Shown: in pieces, positions 60,981 to 64,000 of the stretch
Numbering within the stretch: the stretch's first letter is position 1
Layout: every line of letters starts with the position of its first letter
Source: Pseudoalteromonas lipolytica
GTDB taxonomy: Bacteria; Pseudomonadota; Gammaproteobacteria; Enterobacterales; Alteromonadaceae
NCBI RefSeq assembly: GCF_900116435.1
Contig: NZ_FPAZ01000009.1
Span: forward strand, 62,001 to 126,000
Length of the DNA stretch: 64,000 bases
Direction of reading: 5' to 3'
The notes under the pieces: model-generated
Databases searched by the model: none
The model's input: the letters and a program-made list of their open reading frames with translations, nothing else
Told to the model about the DNA's origin: nothing
Position numbers and translations under genes: made by a program

Positions 60981-61820
60981 ATGCTTAGTTACCGACACTC
61001 TTTTCATGCAGGCAATCCTGCTGATGTGCTTAAACATCTGGTTTTAGCTGAAGTTCTTAAATACCAAACAATTAAAGATAAGCCTCTCGATTATATTGAT
61101 ACCCATTCGGGGGCGGGCTTTTTTGAACTAGCGGGCAGTGATGCACAAAAAACACAAGAGTATTTAGATGGCATAGCAAAGCTTTGGCAGCACCAGAGTG
61201 AGCATGCACCGTTAACTGAATATATTGAGCTGATTAAATCGTTTAACCAGAATGGCGAATTAGATTTCTATCCTGGCTCGCCAAAAATTGCTGAACACTT
61301 TTTGCGTCGCCAAGATAATGGCTGGTTTTTTGAGTTACATCCTCGCGACTTAGCATTACTTAAGCAGAATATGATAGGTAAACGCTCTATCCGTGTGCGT
61401 GGCGAAAATGGTTTTCAAGGGTTAGTTGGTCTGCTGCCACCGCCATCGCGTCGTGCATGTGTGCTGATTGACCCTCCATACGAAATTAAAGATGACTATG
61501 ACACGGTGGTAAAAACCCTCGTTAAAGCGCACAAACGCTTTGCAACGGGTACGTACATGATTTGGTATCCGGTCGTTGATCGTGAGCGCATAGATAAAAT
61601 GGAAGCAGGTTTAATCGCATCTGGCATGCGTAATATTCAATTATTTGAATTAGCCACCGAAGCAGATACTGAGGTACACGGTATGACGGCCTCAGGCATG
61701 ATAGTGATCAACCCACCATGGAAACTAAAACAGACGATGGACGCGGTTTTACCTGAGCTTGTTTCTGTATTAAGTGACAGTAGTGGCTTTTATCGCAGTG
61801 AGCAATTAGTTGAAGAGTAA
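60981..61820 (+). CDS. rlmJ: 23S rRNA A2030 N6-methyltransferase RlmJ
   Basis: RlmJ methylates N6 of A2030 in 23S rRNA. The 279-residue protein starts MLSYRHSFHAGNPADVLKHLVL, and the SAM-binding part includes YIDTHSGAGFFEL. FYPGSPKIAEHFLRRQDNGWFFELHP leads to the N6-adenine motif DPPY in VLIDPPYEIKDDYDTVV. It stands alone, divergent from zapA with a ~240-base spacer in which I see no clear promoter. No good ribosome site precedes the ATG. A perfect terminator follows. Confidence 0.94.
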   Translation: MLSYRHSFHAGNPADVLKHLVLAEVLKYQTIKDKPLDYIDTHSGAGFFELAGSDAQKTQEYLDGIAKLWQHQSEHAPLTEYIELIKSFNQNGELDFYPGSPKIAEHFLRRQDNGWFFELHPRDLALLKQNMIGKRSIRVRGENGFQGLVGLLPPPSRRACVLIDPPYEIKDDYDTVVKTLVKAHKRFATGTYMIWYPVVDRERIDKMEAGLIASGMRNIQLFELATEADTEVHGMTASGMIVINPPWKLKQTMDAVLPELVSVLSDSSGFYRSEQLVEE

Positions 61821-61860
61821 TGCTGCAACAATGTGCCTATTTAATAAAGGGTATAAATAA

Positions 61861-61888
61861 AAAACGCCCCGCAATTGCGGGGCGTTTT
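61861..61888. terminator. Bidirectional terminator between rlmJ and the YbaY-META gene
   Basis: AAAACGCCCCGCAA/TTGCGGGGCGTTTT is a perfect 28-base palindrome with flanking A and T. Confidence 0.9.
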
Positions 61889-61902
61889 CGTGTTAACTGT
61901 CA

Positions 61903-62712
61903 TTAATTCATATAGGTTGCTGCAAATGTAGCAAGGGGTTCGCTGCTGCCATCTAATAGCGTAAGCTGCTCACCATTAATTGAAAATTGCGCTGTCGCAG
62001 TGAGTAGAGCTGACATTGCAGCTTCAATATCCATTTGCTCGATACACATTTTCTTAGTGCTGGCTAACGGGTTGAAGGTGAGTGATTGATTATTCACGTC
62101 ATAGCTGCCTGAAAAGCTATTACAGCCAAGGAAACCATGCGTTGAGCCATCTTCTTTAAATTGAATGAAAGGCTCTTTTGTTTTTACTTTAACGGGTTCA
62201 CCGTTAATCGTGACAGCTTTCCAATATGTATTAGTTAACGTTACATCGGGCTTTTTCGCCGACACTTTAGATACCGTCACTTTATACACATCATTCTGAG
62301 CACCTTCAGCAAACGGGTTGTTGTGAGTGGTGCTAATGTATAACAGCTTGCCTTGGTTTTCGATTCGAGCGCCGACGCTATAACGATGGCGATCAGCAAT
62401 TTTACTTTCATCATACTCAAGTGCGACGTTATAAGGAGGCGCCCCTTTTAACGCAACTTCTTGTTCGCTGATCACGTCTGCTTTTGCATCCATTTTTGAT
62501 ACATCGGCTAACTGCACTTTTAATACAGAGCCTGGTGGCAGCATGCTACGGTCTAAATAAGTAATTTGCGTATTGAGCGTTTTCATTGTTGATTGCTCTG
62601 CTTGAGGCGCGGCAGAGTCTTCGCCACAACCGGTAAGAACTAAGCTGCTTCCTAAGATCATTACGCTGCAAAGTGAAGCACGTTTTAAAGATGAAAAGGT
62701 ATCCGAAGCCAT
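61903..62712 (-). CDS. Lipoprotein with YbaY-like and META (HslJ-like) domains
   Basis: The 269-residue lipoprotein (lipobox LVLTGCGED, Cys 29) has a YbaY-type domain (~48-150, ITYLDRSMLPPGSVLKVQLADVS...YRHRYSVGARIENQGKLLYIS) and a META domain (~158-269, LTNTYWKAVTINGEPV...HGFLGCNSFSGSYDVNNQSLTFNPLASTKKMC). Cys in FLGCNSF and KKMCIEQM are typical of HslJ. Both domains are known as envelope stress or small-ligand-related modules of unclear function. AAGGAAAA precedes the start. Confidence 0.8.
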   Translation of the reverse strand: MASDTFSSLKRASLCSVMILGSSLVLTGCGEDSAAPQAEQSTMKTLNTQITYLDRSMLPPGSVLKVQLADVSKMDAKADVISEQEVALKGAPPYNVALEYDESKIADRHRYSVGARIENQGKLLYISTTHNNPFAEGAQNDVYKVTVSKVSAKKPDVTLTNTYWKAVTINGEPVKVKTKEPFIQFKEDGSTHGFLGCNSFSGSYDVNNQSLTFNPLASTKKMCIEQMDIEAAMSALLTATAQFSINGEQLTLLDGSSEPLATFAATYMN

Positions 62713-62832
62713 GATATTTTCCTTGCGGTTTTAGTGTTATACACTGAGATTATTGTATTAGCATAAAGTTCGCTGACTTAATCATAGCTTAATTGAGTCA
62801 AAGTGGGCGCAAGGCCCATTTTTAATAAGAAA

Positions 62833-63399
62833 TTATTTTTTCACGTATTTTGTTAGAATAACGATACGTTGCCCATCGACACGTCCTTCAATGTGTTCAG
62901 GGTTACTGGTTAAACCAATATTTCTTACGGCTGTGCCGCGCTTAGCAACGAGGCTGCTCCCTTTTACATCGAGATCTTTGATTAGCGTTACTGTATCGCC
63001 CGCTTGCAGCACAACGCCATTACTGTCGATATGTTTAATGTCATCATCTTCAGCAAGGGCTGTTTGCGCCCACTTTAGCGTGTCTTCTTCAAGGTAAATC
63101 ATGTCTAGAGCATCTTGTGCCCAGCCATTATCTGCCGCTAAACGTTTTAACATACGATACGCTACCACTTGAACAGCAGGCGTTTGACTCCACATGCTGT
63201 CATTTAGGCAATGCCAGTGAGTTGCAGTTAATTCCGCGTTATTTTCGATTTGGTCTTTGCAAGTCTGACAGACATAGATACATTTATCAGAGTGAGCTTC
63301 CGTGACAGGAGGGACTTCGTATACAGATAAATTCTCTGTTGCGGCGCACAGTTCACATTGGTTATTACTGCGTTCGATAAGGGCTTGTTCAATGCTCAT
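62833..63399 (-). CDS. PhnA family zinc-ribbon protein
   Basis: The 188-residue protein has an N-terminal zinc-binding part with two Cys-x-x-Cys motifs (CELCAATEN and VCQTCKDQ), a middle helical region (~75-120) and the C-terminal PhnA domain (VLQAGDTVTLIKDLDVKGSSLVAKRGTAVRNIGLTSNPEHIEGRVDGQRIVILTKYVKK). The family name comes from an early link with phosphonate use, but no phn gene is here and its function is unknown. Cytoplasmic. Confidence 0.85.
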   Translation of the reverse strand: MSIEQALIERSNNQCELCAATENLSVYEVPPVTEAHSDKCIYVCQTCKDQIENNAELTATHWHCLNDSMWSQTPAVQVVAYRMLKRLAADNGWAQDALDMIYLEEDTLKWAQTALAEDDDIKHIDSNGVVLQAGDTVTLIKDLDVKGSSLVAKRGTAVRNIGLTSNPEHIEGRVDGQRIVILTKYVKK

Positions 63400-63474
63400 A
63401 GGAGGCTCTTTTAAGTTAACAAGAAAAACAGCGCGCAGTATAGCAAATGTAGCCCTAAAGCGGAATATCCCTAA

Positions 63475-64000
63475 TTATTGTGGGGGTATGTTTTTTGTGT
63501 ATTTATTGATGATGGTATCAATCGTGCCATTATTTTTAAGTTGTTCAATAGCTGCATTTATATTCTTGAGGAGCGATTGGTGTTCTGCTCGGATACGAAT
63601 TTTCAAATTACCTTGTGAATGAAGGGCGCCAAGCTGCGTATTGATATTGAACCAGTTTGACCAGTATATCGCAGAGAGCTTATCAATAATTGCCACCTCT
63701 ATTCTGTTGAGTTGTAATGCTTTAACCAGTTCTTTTTCGGAGTGAAAATCAACGCGCGTGAAGCGCTCATCATCATAATAGTAATAGCCAAGTACCGTGC
63801 CAACAGGGTGCTTTTTTATTGCCTCTAAATCTTGCCATTTGTTGATATTTTTACTCAAGCTAACAAGGTATTCTTCGACGGTAAATAAATTATCTGAATA
63901 GCGGAACATGTCATTTTCTCGCTCTTTTTCACTGAGCCATTCAGGACTGATTACATCAAAATCGATGTGACCTAAATGAAGATACTTAACCGTACGTTTG
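63475..64000 (-). CDS. C-terminal part of a solute-binding protein (SBP_bac_3 type), 5' partial
   Basis: The frame stays open to the window's right edge; reading from there gives KYLHLGHIDFDVISPEWLSEKERENDMF before the internal Met at 63909. The visible 175 residues match the second lobe and end of family 3 extracellular solute-binding proteins: GHIDFDVISPEWL, VGTVLGYYYYD, KALQLNRIEVAIIDKLSAIYW and AAIEQLKNNGTIDTIINKY. Such proteins bind amino acids, or act as sensors or isolated periplasmic proteins in Alteromonadales. The signal peptide and ligand-binding lobe 1 lie outside the window. Confidence 0.72.
   Translation of the reverse strand, partial: KRTVKYLHLGHIDFDVISPEWLSEKERENDMFRYSDNLFTVEEYLVSLSKNINKWQDLEAIKKHPVGTVLGYYYYDDERFTRVDFHSEKELVKALQLNRIEVAIIDKLSAIYWSNWFNINTQLGALHSQGNLKIRIRAEHQSLLKNINAAIEQLKNNGTIDTIINKYTKNIPPQ

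Overview
The window reads as an ordinary chromosomal stretch of a marine gammaproteobacterium of the order Alteromonadales. A Pseudoalteromonas-like genome fits best. The grounds are moderate-to-low GC content with AT-rich spacers, a MotX-type part of a sodium-driven polar flagellar motor, an Oar-like TonB-dependent receptor, a GlyGly-CTERM surface protein, a split astCAD arginine-catabolism cluster, and conserved gammaproteobacterial neighbourhoods (greB/ompR-envZ, tsaE-amiB-mutL-miaA-hfq-hflX-hflK-hflC-purA, aroQ-accB-accC, groES-groEL with fxsA and cutA-dsbD). The genus assignment is inference from memory of gene order; no search was run. I saw no prophage, CRISPR array, rRNA or intact insertion sequence.

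Layout. 0-7.4 kb: tail of a rhombosortase-type surface protein, tex, a CBS-pair protein, a small exported protein, greB divergent from ompR-envZ, then a 2OG-Fe(II) oxygenase. 7.4-15.7 kb: a thioesterase, pabA, an HDOD protein, astC-astA-astD, a DUF3802-like protein, an OsmC protein and speD. 15.8-20.5 kb: an exported M24 peptidase, nnr and an exported S41-like protein. 20.5-25.7 kb: groEL, groES and fxsA on the minus strand, then cutA-dsbD. 26.0-38.5 kb: aroQ-accBC, the tsaE-to-hflC run and purA. 38.5-44.6 kb: motX, a cation/proton antiporter, a 921-base gene-free gap, proBA and tRNA-Ala. 44.7-48 kb: a lipoprotein, a ProXp-type deacylase, an MFS transporter, a DUF2058 protein and a cytochrome c. 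48-57.5 kb: an accessory-looking block with a class II aldolase, an enolase-superfamily dehydratase and a 1006-residue TonB-dependent receptor on plus. These converge with a minus-strand run of slyD-like FKBP, SDR, amidohydrolase, S41 lipoprotein and a small lipoprotein. 57.6-64 kb: mltD, an MBL-fold hydrolase, zapA with its coiled-coil partner, rlmJ, a YbaY-META lipoprotein, phnA and the C-terminal part of a solute-binding protein.

How the genes work together. Much of the window is housekeeping: fatty-acid synthesis start-up (accBC), tRNA modification (tsaE, miaA), mismatch repair (mutL), septum and wall work (amiB, mltD, zapA), quality control (hflKC, groESL, slyD, dsbD) and amino-acid metabolism (pabA, astCAD, proBA, aroQ). 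The 48-57 kb block holds the four activities of a non-phosphorylative sugar or sugar-acid route (dehydrogenase, lactonase, dehydratase, aldolase) in two convergent arms around a large outer-membrane receptor.

Two non-coding observations stand out. First, a 183-base element with 18-base terminal inverted repeats and an 11-base target duplication has split the shared terminator downstream of groEL. Removing the element and one duplicate restores a perfect 12-base-pair stem with a CGAA loop. Second, the 921-base gap before proB holds a promoter-like sequence, a series of nested hairpins and a terminator-like stem, together a candidate structured RNA of about 320 nucleotides.
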